From Candidatus Sumerlaeota bacterium (GTDB lineage: Bacteria; Sumerlaeota; Sumerlaeia; JAFGJS01): DNA of 64,000 bases. The notes under the pieces were generated by a model. That model ran no database searches. It had not been told where the DNA came from and saw only the letters and a program-made list of their open reading frames with translations. A program made the position numbers and the translations under genes. Positions 26,226 to 36,215 of this stretch are shown here, in pieces (positions within the stretch are counted from its first letter, which is position 1; each line of letters starts with the position of its first letter). The stretch is from assembly GCA_016928995.1 (NCBI GenBank), contig JAFGJS010000094.1:1-64000 (forward strand). Reading direction: 5' to 3'.

Positions 26226-27173
26226 TTACTTGAAATTCCGCCGGCTGAAGATCAGACAGGCCAGCGTAAGCACTGCAGCGGGATAAATAACGCCGTACAA
26301 AATTTCCGAGCCATAAATCGGCGCCTTGTCTTCATAGATCGCGTCGCTGACCTTGTAAAAGATCGACAGGTTCGGCGCGATAAGGGCGATGACCTGGGCC
26401 AACGCCGCCTTAAAATGCAGGGTCATGTCCGCGCCGCCGGACGCCTGGATCTTGTCTTGCAATTTCCAAACGTAGCGAATGATGTCCTCATTGCCGCGGC
26501 CGACGAGGAAAGTCATGATCGTCATGAACGCACTGAGAATCGGCGTGCTGAAAGACGAGAATAAAATGGCGAAGGCCACGATGATCGCCAGTTCGAAGCA
26601 GTTCATGCTGATCACAGTCATGATGTTTTTCGTCGCTTCGGTCGGATCGTGGCCGAAGAAAGAGCCGGCGCCCTTGGGGATCGCGCCCAACAGCGCTTTG
26701 ACGTAGTACATGTAGATGTCGGCTTGGGTGTAAGAGCCCTTCTGGCTCGCTAAGTGCATGAAGTAATCATTCATCGTCTGCTGATCCACGACGGAGTAAT
26801 AGTGTATCGCCATCAGGAAGAACAGCGTCATAATGATGACATTGGCGTAAATGGTCAGCAACAACCCGAAGTACTTGCCCAGAATGAAGTGCGTGCGATC
26901 GATCGGCTTGCTGACAATGGTGTAGATCGTCTTCTTGTCGATCTCATTGTAGACCAATCCGATTCCAATGAAGACGGCGATCATGATGCTGAAAAAGTTG
27001 ATGCCAAACAGACCGATGCTGCGGATCAAGTCTTCCGGGGCGCTCACGGAAAGGTCGCCCATGATGCCGCCGCTGATGATGATCAGTATCGCGAACAGCA
27101 AAATCACATACAGGATGCGGTTGCGGATCGCCTCCTTGAATGTGTTCAACGCAATCACAAAAATGGAATACAT
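26226..27173 (-). CDS. ABC transporter permease (ABC-2 type)
   Basis: Multiple TM segments; MYSIFVIALNTFKEAIRNRILYVILLFAI and YNEIDKKTIYTIVSKPIDRTHFILGKYFG typical. Confidence 0.88.
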   Translation of the reverse strand: MYSIFVIALNTFKEAIRNRILYVILLFAILIIISGGIMGDLSVSAPEDLIRSIGLFGINFFSIMIAVFIGIGLVYNEIDKKTIYTIVSKPIDRTHFILGKYFGLLLTIYANVIIMTLFFLMAIHYYSVVDQQTMNDYFMHLASQKGSYTQADIYMYYVKALLGAIPKGAGSFFGHDPTEATKNIMTVISMNCFELAIIVAFAILFSSFSTPILSAFMTIMTFLVGRGNEDIIRYVWKLQDKIQASGGADMTLHFKAALAQVIALIAPNLSIFYKVSDAIYEDKAPIYGSEILYGVIYPAAVLTLACLIFSRRNFK

Positions 27174-27212
27174 AATCTACGCCCTTGGCAATTGAATGTC
27201 ATTCGATTAACG

Positions 27213-28214
27213 TCAGATGTTCTTCGCTTTCGTTTCTTCGCCGCTTGGCCGCACTTGATCGACGAAGAATTCCTCGAGCGTCTCCTTGCGCGGGGCAAGC
27301 GAGATCAAACGGCCGTTTTCCGCCAGGCATTTGCGCACGAGCGCCTGCGCAGCCTGTTCGCCTTCGAAGACGAACAAGTGCTCTTCGCCGGCAGCCACGT
27401 TGCGCGTCGCTTGCGATTCGAACTGCTCGACGGTTTCCGAAGAGATGCCAGCCACGGTCACCTCGTATTCCTTGATGCGCGCGGAAAGCAGCTCATTGAG
27501 CCGGCCGATGCTGCTCAGCTTGCCCTTGTGCACAATAGCCACCCGGTCGCAGATCAACTCCGCGTCGCTGAGAATATGCGAAGAGAAAAACACCGTTTTG
27601 CCCTGATCGCGGAGCAGCAGGATCAAGTCGCGCACTTCCTTCCGGCCCAGCGGATCGAGTCCGGATTGCGGCTCGTCAAGAAAGACGATTTTGGGATCGT
27701 TCAGCAGCGCCTGAGCCAGTCCGGCGCGCTGAAGCATGCCCTTGGAGTACCCCTTCAACGGAACGTCCGCCGCATACGCGATGCCGGTGAGTTCGAGCAA
27801 TTCCTCGGTGCGCTTGCGGCGCAGGCTCCGCTCCATGCCATAGAGCTGGCCGTAGTAATGAAGGAATTCGCGCCCGGTAAGATAATCGTAAAAATAAGGA
27901 TTCTCCGGCAGAAACCCGATCTTGGCTTTGGTCGGCTTGTGCCCCAGCGGATGGCCCATAATTTTCGCCGTGCCGCGCGTGGCGAAATGGATCCCCATCA
28001 GAATTTTAATCGTGGTCGTCTTGCCCGCGCCATTGGGGCCCAGCAAACCGAAAATTTCGCCTTCCTCCACATCCAGCGTAAGATCCTGAAGCGCGGCGGT
28101 GCGGCGGTTTTTCAACCGGATCTTGAGTCTGCCATGCTCCACGTCAATAAAGTTCTGAACGTAAATCTTGCTCAGATTGCGAATTTCAATCACAGGCGCC
28201 ATATCAAGATTCAT
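27213..28214 (-). CDS. ABC transporter ATP-binding protein
   Basis: Walker A GPNGAGKTT, signature YSKGMLQRAGLAQAL, Walker B KIVFLDEPQSGLD. Confidence 0.93.
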   Translation of the reverse strand: MNLDMAPVIEIRNLSKIYVQNFIDVEHGRLKIRLKNRRTAALQDLTLDVEEGEIFGLLGPNGAGKTTTIKILMGIHFATRGTAKIMGHPLGHKPTKAKIGFLPENPYFYDYLTGREFLHYYGQLYGMERSLRRKRTEELLELTGIAYAADVPLKGYSKGMLQRAGLAQALLNDPKIVFLDEPQSGLDPLGRKEVRDLILLLRDQGKTVFFSSHILSDAELICDRVAIVHKGKLSSIGRLNELLSARIKEYEVTVAGISSETVEQFESQATRNVAAGEEHLFVFEGEQAAQALVRKCLAENGRLISLAPRKETLEEFFVDQVRPSGEETKAKNI

Positions 28215-28463
28215 CCTTGCTTCAAGTCCGCCGCACGGCTCAAGCGGTTGTTCAACGCATCTTGGCTGACCCGGCGCACAGCGCGACGGCCGCCGGCTGT
28301 TCTGACGTCAGGCCATTCAAAAATGAAGGCTGACTTTGAATTTTAAAATCAGCCGCCAGCCAACCAACAGGCGGAAAATTATTGGTTTGCGCGATGTGCC
28401 TGTCAATGAAAAGACGCACATTTTACCGCGCTCGCTGAGATGATGGAACCGGCGCTGCCGGAA

Positions 28464-28796
28464 TCAGCCGATACGGCGAAGGCGAGTGGTCAGACGGATC
28501 TCGCTGAGAATGGTTTGCACCCTCCGCGCTTCGGCGTGGGTGGTGATGATGATGAGGCTCTTCTGCATTTTTTCGACGCGCTCCACGATGCCGTCAGCCA
28601 TTTGCGCGCCGCATTGCAGCGCCTTCATAACCTGATGCACCACATCCTCACGGTAGTGGCAGGTGTCGTCGTAAAGCACCACGCCCCAGCCCTCTCCCGG
28701 CGACAGGTGCGTTTCCAGGAGTTCATTCAAATGCGACCAATCCGGCTGCTGCGCTTCACTGGAGTTGTCCATTGGTTCGGACATTTTTTGCCTCAT
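28464..28796 (-). CDS. divergent ClpS-like protein
   Basis: WGVVLYDDTCHYREDVVHQVMKALQCGAQMADGIVERVEKMQKSLIIITTHAEARRVQTILSEIRL aligns by eye with the ClpS core. Confidence 0.65.
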   Translation of the reverse strand: MRQKMSEPMDNSSEAQQPDWSHLNELLETHLSPGEGWGVVLYDDTCHYREDVVHQVMKALQCGAQMADGIVERVEKMQKSLIIITTHAEARRVQTILSEIRLTTRLRRIG

Positions 28797-29097
28797 TCAA
28801 TCTTTCTGAACGTATATAATACGGCAAAGATATGCCTTTTTTTGGGAAAATTCAATTATTTTCTACAGGAACGCGAGCCGTTGCGATTCACAATTTTGAC
28901 GATTGATACAAAAGAAGTTGGAGCGGCGCCACTGATGCAGAGAATCCAAAACAGGCGGAAAAACGCCGGTTTCTTGAAAACGGGATCAATGGCGATGGAT
29001 ACAATCCATCAGGCTCTCTTTATGCGCGTAACAATAGTGATGATAGTGAATAATCCTTGATTTTACACGCAGGGCTTTCTACGGTTTTGAACGGCTG

Positions 29098-30513
29098 ATG
29101 CATGACCTTATGCCAGAACGCGGGAAGGTTCGAAAGTTGGAAACTTTTCGTTTAACATATTTCATCAAGCGTTTGCGCGGGTTCCTACAACGGAGCGATT
29201 TTTCCTCCATGCGTCTGCTGCTGGCCGACTACAGCGCGCCGGAAATCGGCGATTTGTTCGAACAGCTGGAGTTGGATGAGCAGCTGAAAATTCTGCGCAA
29301 TCTGGACATTGAAGATGCGGTGGATATTTTCGCCTGCCTGGAGATCGAGCAGCAGCTGGCGCTGATGAGCGAATTCCGCCAGGAACGCGCCGTGCATTTT
29401 CTTCAGGAGATGGATCCGGACGACCGGACGGACCTTTTGCAGCGGCTCCCGGATGAAGCGGCTCAGGCGCTGTTCGAGAAACTCCCGGAGGAAGACCAGA
29501 AGGAAGTCAGCGAGCTGATCCGCTACGAGGAGTCGAGCGCTGGCGGCATCATGACCACGGAATATGCCTGCGTGCCGTCAGACGTTTCGGCGGGCGAAGC
29601 GCTGGAGATCATCCGCTCCAAGCACGAAGATATCGAGATGTCGTGGTATGTTTACGTCGTGGACGATGAGAAGCGGCTGGCCGGAATCCTCACGCTGCAA
29701 AAACTGCTGCTCAATCCGCCGGATACGCCGGTGGAAGAGTTCATGATGCCGCATCCGATCAAGGCCACGCACGACATGGACCAGGAGGATGTGGCGCGCG
29801 AGATGGTGAAATACGACCTGCTGGCCATGCCGGTGGTCGATTATCAGGATCATATGCTCGGAATCGTGACGTTCGACGACGTGGCCCGCGTGATCGAGGA
29901 CGAGGCGACGGAGGATTACGAGCTGTTCGGCGGCGTCATTGCGTCCGACGAAACATACGACAAGGCCAGCATCTGGGGCCTGGTGAAGGAACGGCTCCCG
30001 TGGCTGGCCATTCTGCTCTTGCTCGGTTCGCTGAATGAGTTCGTCGTCTCCTATTACGCCGGTAAAATCGACTTGGGATTGATGGCGATCCTGACCGGCT
30101 TCTTCCCCATGGTGCAGTCAACGGCGGGCAACGCCGGCACGCAGTCCGCGGTGATTATCATCCGCGGCATCGCCACGGGCGAGATCAACTACCGCGCGAT
30201 CGGACTGGTCTTCGGCAAGGAAGTGCTGGTTGGACTGGCTCTGGGTCTGCTGATCGGCTTGCTGGCTTTCGCGCGGGTGGCGCTGTTCAACCATCAAATG
30301 CGCCTGATCGTCAGCGTCGTCGCGGGCAGCACGATCCTGATTCAGATTTTCTTCTCCACAATGTTCGGCGCGCTGCTGCCGATGATCGTCAAACGCATCG
30401 GCCTTGATCCGGCCACGATGTCAAGCCCGTTGATCACCACGACAGTGGACCTGCTCACCGCGGCGGTGTACCTGAACATGGCCATCATCGTCAGCCACAT
30501 GCATCACATGTGA
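29098..30513 (+). CDS. mgtE: magnesium transporter MgtE
   Basis: MgtE N-domain, CBS pair, and TM region FFPMVQSTAGNAGTQSAVIIIRGIATGEI. Confidence 0.93.
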   Translation: MHDLMPERGKVRKLETFRLTYFIKRLRGFLQRSDFSSMRLLLADYSAPEIGDLFEQLELDEQLKILRNLDIEDAVDIFACLEIEQQLALMSEFRQERAVHFLQEMDPDDRTDLLQRLPDEAAQALFEKLPEEDQKEVSELIRYEESSAGGIMTTEYACVPSDVSAGEALEIIRSKHEDIEMSWYVYVVDDEKRLAGILTLQKLLLNPPDTPVEEFMMPHPIKATHDMDQEDVAREMVKYDLLAMPVVDYQDHMLGIVTFDDVARVIEDEATEDYELFGGVIASDETYDKASIWGLVKERLPWLAILLLLGSLNEFVVSYYAGKIDLGLMAILTGFFPMVQSTAGNAGTQSAVIIIRGIATGEINYRAIGLVFGKEVLVGLALGLLIGLLAFARVALFNHQMRLIVSVVAGSTILIQIFFSTMFGALLPMIVKRIGLDPATMSSPLITTTVDLLTAAVYLNMAIIVSHMHHM

Positions 30514-30647
30514 ATTTCCTTGATCGCCGGGCGGCAATCACATAAATCTTAATGTAACGATATTATATGATGCCGAATACCACAGAAAGCAATCTGGCGG
30601 AGTGGAACGTTATGCCCGCCGGTCGCGCCGGAGCTAAAACGAAAAAA

Positions 30648-32012
30648 ATGAAACTTCTCAAACGATTAATCCCCGCCGTCCTGATGACGTTGTTCGTGCT
30701 GCCGCAATGCGGCTGTCTCCAAATGGAGGCTTTGCGCAAGGAAAACGGGCAGCTGCGCAAGTTGAACTCCGAACTGGAGGAACAAAACGAGAAATTCAAA
30801 ACCAACTATTACAAGTTGCTTGAACAGAAAAACCAATTGGAAGGCGAGCAACAGAAAGACATTAAAGCGCTTGAGGCCCAGGTGAAACGTTATCGCGACC
30901 TGAAATCCGAACGTGAGACCTCGCTGGAGGAAAACATCCGCCAGTTGAACTTGCAGCATCAGGGCAAACTGGACGAACAGTCGGGCGAGATCAAACGCCT
31001 GAACGACAAAATCGTGGACCTGGAGTCGCAAGTGGAGAATGCGAAATCGGCGTTGGCGCAAGCCTCGAACGAAAAAGCGGAATTGCAAAAGAAACAAACC
31101 GAATTAGCCGGCGAACTCGAAACCGCGAAACAGGCGCTGGACGCCAAGGAGCATGAGCTCAAACAGTACACGCAGGTGAAAGGCGACTTGCAGCAGAAAA
31201 TGGATGAGGCGCAAAAAACCGCCGCCAACAAGGACGCGACGATTGACGAACTCAAGAAAGAAATCGTCTCCTTGAATGAAAAAATCGAGGATTTGACGGA
31301 CGACTTGACCAGCCGCGATGAACGGATTGCGCACTTAAGCAAAGAGAAAAACGTCACGGATCAGGAATTGAAGGATAAAAAGCAGCGCGAGGCGGAAATC
31401 GCGCAAAAGATCGCCAAACTCGAACAGGCGAATCAGGAGCAGGGAGACGCCCCGCCGGAGGAAATCGCCCAGCGCAAGGCGGAAATCGACCGCCTGACCA
31501 AGGAACTGGAGAGCGTGCGCGCGGAGATGGATAAATCGCCCGCTGAACTGGATCCGGACCTGGCCAAAGTTGAGACGGCCTTGAAGGAAACGCTCAAACC
31601 GCAAATCGACGCGGGCGAGGTGGAAGTGCTTTGCGACCGGCGCGGCGTCGTGGCGCGCATCAGCAGCGATGTGATTTTCGAACCGGGTTCGGTCGTGATC
31701 GACAGCAAAATGGAAGGCATGCTGAAACGGCTCGGAACCCAACTCGCGCAATTCAGCGGCAACCCAATCTCCATCGAAGGGCATACGGATAATCAACCCG
31801 TGCTCAACCTGGGATATCCGCACAATCTGGCGCTATCGGCGCAACGCTCCGTGGCGGTGATGCAATTTTTGATTGAACAGGGAGGCCTGGGCGAGCATAA
31901 TAATGTGCGCTCCGTCGCGTGGGGCAAGTTGCGGCCTATCGCGCCGAACAACACGCCTGAAAGCCGGAGCAAAAACCGCCGGGTGGAGATTATCGTCGAA
32001 CCTAAATCTTAG
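30648..32012 (+). CDS. coiled-coil OmpA-family lipoprotein
   Basis: Signal peptide/lipobox-like LFVLPQCGC; long coiled coil; OmpA-like ISIEGHTDNQPVLN...NLALSAQRSVAVMQFL...NRRVEIIVEPKS. Confidence 0.85.
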   Translation: MKLLKRLIPAVLMTLFVLPQCGCLQMEALRKENGQLRKLNSELEEQNEKFKTNYYKLLEQKNQLEGEQQKDIKALEAQVKRYRDLKSERETSLEENIRQLNLQHQGKLDEQSGEIKRLNDKIVDLESQVENAKSALAQASNEKAELQKKQTELAGELETAKQALDAKEHELKQYTQVKGDLQQKMDEAQKTAANKDATIDELKKEIVSLNEKIEDLTDDLTSRDERIAHLSKEKNVTDQELKDKKQREAEIAQKIAKLEQANQEQGDAPPEEIAQRKAEIDRLTKELESVRAEMDKSPAELDPDLAKVETALKETLKPQIDAGEVEVLCDRRGVVARISSDVIFEPGSVVIDSKMEGMLKRLGTQLAQFSGNPISIEGHTDNQPVLNLGYPHNLALSAQRSVAVMQFLIEQGGLGEHNNVRSVAWGKLRPIAPNNTPESRSKNRRVEIIVEPKS

Positions 32013-32043
32013 GCGCCACTCGGTTTACGGCAGGCCTTGAAAT

Positions 32044-32078
32044 AAAAACCGCGGCGCGCCGAAACGCCCCGCGGTTAT
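32044..32078. terminator. hairpin between OmpA-family gene and tRNA-Gly
   Basis: AAAACCGCGG...CCGCGGTTAT with flanking A-rich and T/A-rich tracts. Confidence 0.6.
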
Positions 32079-32084
32079 AAAAAA

Positions 32085-32160
32085 TGGAGCGAGAAACGGG
32101 GTTCGAACCCGCGACCCCCAGCTTGGGAAGCTGGTGCTCTACCAACTGAGCTATTCTCGC
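32085..32160 (-). tRNA. tRNA-Gly (anticodon CCC)
   Basis: Reverse complement GCGAGAATAGCTCAGTTGGTAGAGCACCAGCTTCCCAAGCTGGGGGTCGCGGGTTCGAACCCCGTTTCTCGCTCCA folds as a cloverleaf; CCA encoded. Confidence 0.93.
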
Positions 32161-32203
32161 CCTTGTATCGCTTGCTGATGTCATCAAGTATGGAGACAAA
32201 TCG

Positions 32204-34300
32204 ATGGGTGTGTCAAGAGGCATTCAGCTACGTCAATACTTAAGCGGCCAGCTCAGCGACCAGGTCCACGACTTGGAAAAATCGATCACGACCATTGGCC
32301 GTGATGTGAATTGCGACATCCGGATTCAGGACGGCAAAACCTCCCGTCTGCACTGCGAGATCATCCTCGAAGACGGCTTCAACGTGCTGATCGACCGGCA
32401 CAGCACCAACGGCACATTCGTCAACAACGCCCGGGTTGTGCACCATATTCTGGAAGCGGGCGACATCATCCAGGTCGGCAACACGCATTTCCTGGTGGAG
32501 GGCGCGGCCTCGACTAAAACCGAGCCGGTGCATTTCGATCAGCAAAGCGAATCCGACATCATCAAGTCGATTCACGTCAAGGACGCCATGCCGCGCTTCG
32601 AGCAGCTCGGGGCTCGCGAGGAATTCAACGGCGAATCGCTGGAAGAGCAGTTCTTCAAGCAATCCGAATACTTTTCAACCCATGACCAGGAAGTGCCGGC
32701 GGACTATATTCCGCGCGTATCGAGCCAGCGCCGTGTCTTGAGCGATTCCGCCATGGAAGCCGAGGGCGGGCATCATCGCCTGGCGCCGCTCGAGCCGAAA
32801 CCGCGCCCGAAGCCAAAGGAGGAAGCCCCTCCCCCGGCGCCCAGCGCAGAGGCACAGCCGCCCGTTCCGCCTGAAGCCGAGCAGCTTCTGCCGTCGCAAT
32901 CTGCGGCGCCGGAAAAGGCTGCCACGAGCATTGAGCCCCATCCAATGGAAATGCTGCAGGAACTTCGCGTGCTTTACGCCGTGATGGACCGGCTCAATCG
33001 GCTGAACAACCATGAAGAGCTTTATGACTGCATCGGCCAGATGATCTTCGACGTGTTCAAGAAGACCGAGAACTTCGTGCTGGCCGTATTCCACGAAGGG
33101 CAAGCCGATCCGGACAGTTTTCACGTTGTGCGCAGCTTGCATCAGGGCAACCCCATGGCGGCGGACTCGATCGGCATCAGCCGCACACTGGTGCAGACCG
33201 CGATGGAGACCCAATCGGGCATCCTGGCTGGCAACGCCTCGAACGATCAGCGCTTCGACGCATCGGAAAGCATGATCCGCTATCAGATCAAGAGCGTGAT
33301 GTGCGCCCCGATGATCAGCGGAGAGCACTGCATCGGCATCGTCGTCGTGGACAATCGCACGGAGCCGTTCTGCTTCACGGAAAAGGATCTGGCGTTATTC
33401 ACGGCCATGACGGCGCAATTCGCCGTGACGCTGGACAAACTGCTGATGACCCACCGGTTGAATCGCGCCTTCCATGAAACGATGCTGTCGCTGATCAACG
33501 CCATGGAGGCGACGGATTCCTACACCCGCGGCCACACACAACGAGTCTGCCAGTACGCCCTGGGCATCGCGCGGCAAATAGGGCTGAATTCCGAACAGCT
33601 TTCCGACATGCAAACGGCGGCGATGCTGCATGACATCGGCAAGGTGGGCATCAAGCAAGGCCTGCTGAATAAAGAAGGCTCGCTCAGCGACACGGAGTTT
33701 ATCCGCATCAAGGACCACGTCGAGATGGGCTGCTACATCCTCGAACCCATCGCGTATCTGCGCAAGGTAATCCCGATCATCCGCTCGCATCATGAGCGTT
33801 GGGACGGACAGGGATATCCGGACAACTTGAAGGGCGAAGAGATTCCGCTGCTCGGACGGATTCTGGCCGTCGCGGATTCGCTCGACGCCATGACGACGCA
33901 GCGCTCCTATAACGATCCGCTCTCCAAGCAGATGGCCGTGCGGCGTTGCCGTGAAGCGGCGGGAACGCAATTCGATCCGAAGGTTGTGGACGCGCTTGAA
34001 GAATACATGCGCCAGTACGACCTGATCACCACGGAAAAAACCTTCATCGGCGATCCGAGCAAATTCCTGCCGCTGAAATTCAACTGGGTTCAGGAGGATT
34101 CGGCGCAGATAGAACGGCAAGATGACCGGCCGGTGGATCCCAAGGCGCCTTCGGAGCCGTCGCCGTCCATGCCGGCGAGTTTAATGGACTTGATCGAAGC
34201 GGAAGCCGACGAGGCAAACGGCCGCGAAGCCGATCCAGCCAAGGAAACGATTCGCGCCGACGCTGAATCGCTCGATCTGGAAGATTTGGACCACATCTGA
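32204..34300 (+). CDS. FHA-GAF-HD-GYP protein
   Basis: FHA (TTIGRDVNCDIRIQDGKTSRLHCEI...STNGTFVN), GAF-like middle, HDIGKVGIKQGLL and HHERWDGQGYP HD-GYP motifs. Confidence 0.88.
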   Translation: MGVSRGIQLRQYLSGQLSDQVHDLEKSITTIGRDVNCDIRIQDGKTSRLHCEIILEDGFNVLIDRHSTNGTFVNNARVVHHILEAGDIIQVGNTHFLVEGAASTKTEPVHFDQQSESDIIKSIHVKDAMPRFEQLGAREEFNGESLEEQFFKQSEYFSTHDQEVPADYIPRVSSQRRVLSDSAMEAEGGHHRLAPLEPKPRPKPKEEAPPPAPSAEAQPPVPPEAEQLLPSQSAAPEKAATSIEPHPMEMLQELRVLYAVMDRLNRLNNHEELYDCIGQMIFDVFKKTENFVLAVFHEGQADPDSFHVVRSLHQGNPMAADSIGISRTLVQTAMETQSGILAGNASNDQRFDASESMIRYQIKSVMCAPMISGEHCIGIVVVDNRTEPFCFTEKDLALFTAMTAQFAVTLDKLLMTHRLNRAFHETMLSLINAMEATDSYTRGHTQRVCQYALGIARQIGLNSEQLSDMQTAAMLHDIGKVGIKQGLLNKEGSLSDTEFIRIKDHVEMGCYILEPIAYLRKVIPIIRSHHERWDGQGYPDNLKGEEIPLLGRILAVADSLDAMTTQRSYNDPLSKQMAVRRCREAAGTQFDPKVVDALEEYMRQYDLITTEKTFIGDPSKFLPLKFNWVQEDSAQIERQDDRPVDPKAPSEPSPSMPASLMDLIEAEADEANGREADPAKETIRADAESLDLEDLDHI

Positions 34301-34362
34301 AGCCGCACATTCAACTGGCGGGCTGATGCGAAGCTCAGACCCGCGGATTGTAGCCTTGCCTC

Positions 34363-36030
34363 ATGCGCCCGCGATTGCTGCTGATTTATCTCACTATTGT
34401 GCTCGCCCCGCTGGGCGTGCTGGCCGCACTCGGTATTCGCATGGCCCAAAGCGAGCATCAAAGCACTCAGCAGCAAATCGAACGCTTGCTGCGCGCTTCG
34501 CTGGATTCAAGCAACGCCCTCGCGGAAGAGCACATCGCCAGCGTCCAGCGCGAAATGCAACGGCTGCTGCCCGAACTTTCGGCGGATCGCACGTTGTTGC
34601 GCGAAACCGAACGGCGCCACCCGCGCATTTCGCAAATCTTCCTGCTCGACAACGAAGGGACGTTGTTCCATCCATCGCCGAAGGATCCCTCATTGACTGA
34701 CGATGAGTGGAGTTTCATCGAACGCACGCGGCGAATCTGGCTGGACAAAGACCTTTACACCATGGCCTTGCAGGCTACAGCCGAATCGCAAAGCAAACGG
34801 CAAGTCCAATCCGTCTCAAAATCAACTCTGAACGGCGCAAAAAACGGCGCCACATCGCCCATCGTGGATCTGGACCACGGCGAGTACGACGCCGTGCAAG
34901 GGCCGGTATTCGGCTGGTACCCCTGGTTCTGGGGCCGCACGTTCCATTTCATCTGCTGGTATCGCGATCCGGCGGGCAATGTGATCGGCGCCGAACTGAA
35001 CCGCTCGCGCTTTCTAGCTGACTTGATCGCGCGGCTGCCGCAAACCAATCCGCAAAAACCCGAGCTGCGGGACGGTCTCATCCGCCTGGTGGATTCCGAG
35101 GGGCGCATCATCTATCAATGGGGAATGTACCGCCCCAAGACCAAAGACGAAGAGCCTGTCGTCTGGCGCAACTTATCCAAACCGCTCAACGCATGGCGGT
35201 TTGAGTACTTCGCCTCGCTCGACACGCAATACATCAGCTGGAGCACGCTGTTCAACATCATCACCAGCCTGTTCGCCGGCGCCATGGGGCTGGCTGGCCT
35301 GGCGATCTATTTCTACTATGAAAACACACGCGAGCTGCGCGACGCATCGCAGCGCGTGTCGTTCGTCAATCAGGTCTCGCATGAGCTCAAGACGCCGTTG
35401 ACCAACATCCGCATGTACGCCGAACTGCTGGACGACGAGCTCTTCGAAGAAAACGAAAAGGCGCAGCGCTATGCCGAAATCATCGCGCTGGAAAGCCAGC
35501 GCCTCACGCGGCTGATCAACAACGTGCTGAGCTTCAGCCGGCAGAAACGCCAAAAACTAACGCTGCAACTCAGCCGGCAAAATGTGGACGAGACCATCCG
35601 CGGCGTGATCGAGAACTTCGAGCCGTCGCTCGCCGCCGCTGGCATCGAATGCGAATTCCGCGCCGGAGCGGACGCTGAATGCCTGTTCGATTGCGACGCC
35701 ATTGAGCAGATCATCGGCAACCTGCTGAATAACGTGGAAAAGTATGCTGCGCAAGGCAAGCATGCGTTGATCGAAAGCCGCAAGGACGGTTCGACAGTCA
35801 CGATCACCGTGACCGATCGCGGCCCGGGGATTCCAATGAAGCAACGGGTGAAAATCTTCGAAGCCTTTTACCGCGTCAATGACGGCCTGACCGACGGCGC
35901 GACAGGCACCGGCATCGGCCTCTGGATCTCGCGCGAACTCGCCCGCAAACACGACGGCGATCTCACGATGCTCGACGCCCCCCAAGGCGCAAGTTTCGAG
36001 CTCACCTTCCGCTGCCAGGATTCGGCATGA
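34363..36030 (+). CDS. sensor histidine kinase
   Basis: FVNQVSHELKTPLTNIRMYAELL (H box), NLLNNVEKYA (N box), DRGPGIP and GTGIGLWISREL (G boxes); two TM segments. Confidence 0.92.
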   Translation: MRPRLLLIYLTIVLAPLGVLAALGIRMAQSEHQSTQQQIERLLRASLDSSNALAEEHIASVQREMQRLLPELSADRTLLRETERRHPRISQIFLLDNEGTLFHPSPKDPSLTDDEWSFIERTRRIWLDKDLYTMALQATAESQSKRQVQSVSKSTLNGAKNGATSPIVDLDHGEYDAVQGPVFGWYPWFWGRTFHFICWYRDPAGNVIGAELNRSRFLADLIARLPQTNPQKPELRDGLIRLVDSEGRIIYQWGMYRPKTKDEEPVVWRNLSKPLNAWRFEYFASLDTQYISWSTLFNIITSLFAGAMGLAGLAIYFYYENTRELRDASQRVSFVNQVSHELKTPLTNIRMYAELLDDELFEENEKAQRYAEIIALESQRLTRLINNVLSFSRQKRQKLTLQLSRQNVDETIRGVIENFEPSLAAAGIECEFRAGADAECLFDCDAIEQIIGNLLNNVEKYAAQGKHALIESRKDGSTVTITVTDRGPGIPMKQRVKIFEAFYRVNDGLTDGATGTGIGLWISRELARKHDGDLTMLDAPQGASFELTFRCQDSA

Positions 36031-36065
36031 CTATTTGACAAGGATCTTAAGAGAACCTCAAAAAT

Positions 36066-36138
36066 TCAACGCAAAGACGCAGAGGGGCAGAGAGATGATA
36101 TACGAGTATTCCTCTGCGCCCCTGCGCCTCTGCGCGAT
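36066..36138. repeat. GCAGAGACGCAGAG-family repeat, closely spaced inverted pair
   Basis: CAACGCAAAGACGCAGAGGGGCAGAG-(spacer)-CCTCTGCGCCCCTGCGCCTCTGCGCG between convergent genes. Confidence 0.8.
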
Positions 36139-36215
36139 AAAAATACGTTTATGGCTAACATTGCTTTAAGCTGCCGCCAGGAGTTAACTTGGGCGCCCAT
36201 CATTTCGCGATCCAA

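Noticed and set aside
26754-28346. 530-aa plus-strand ORF across ABC transporter genes
   Set aside because: Antisense to clear permease and ATPase genes; composition typical of shadow ORFs
28800-29097. Possible Mg-responsive riboswitch upstream of mgtE
   Set aside because: The 300-bp leader is AT-rich without a recognisable M-box core; cannot be supported without covariance search
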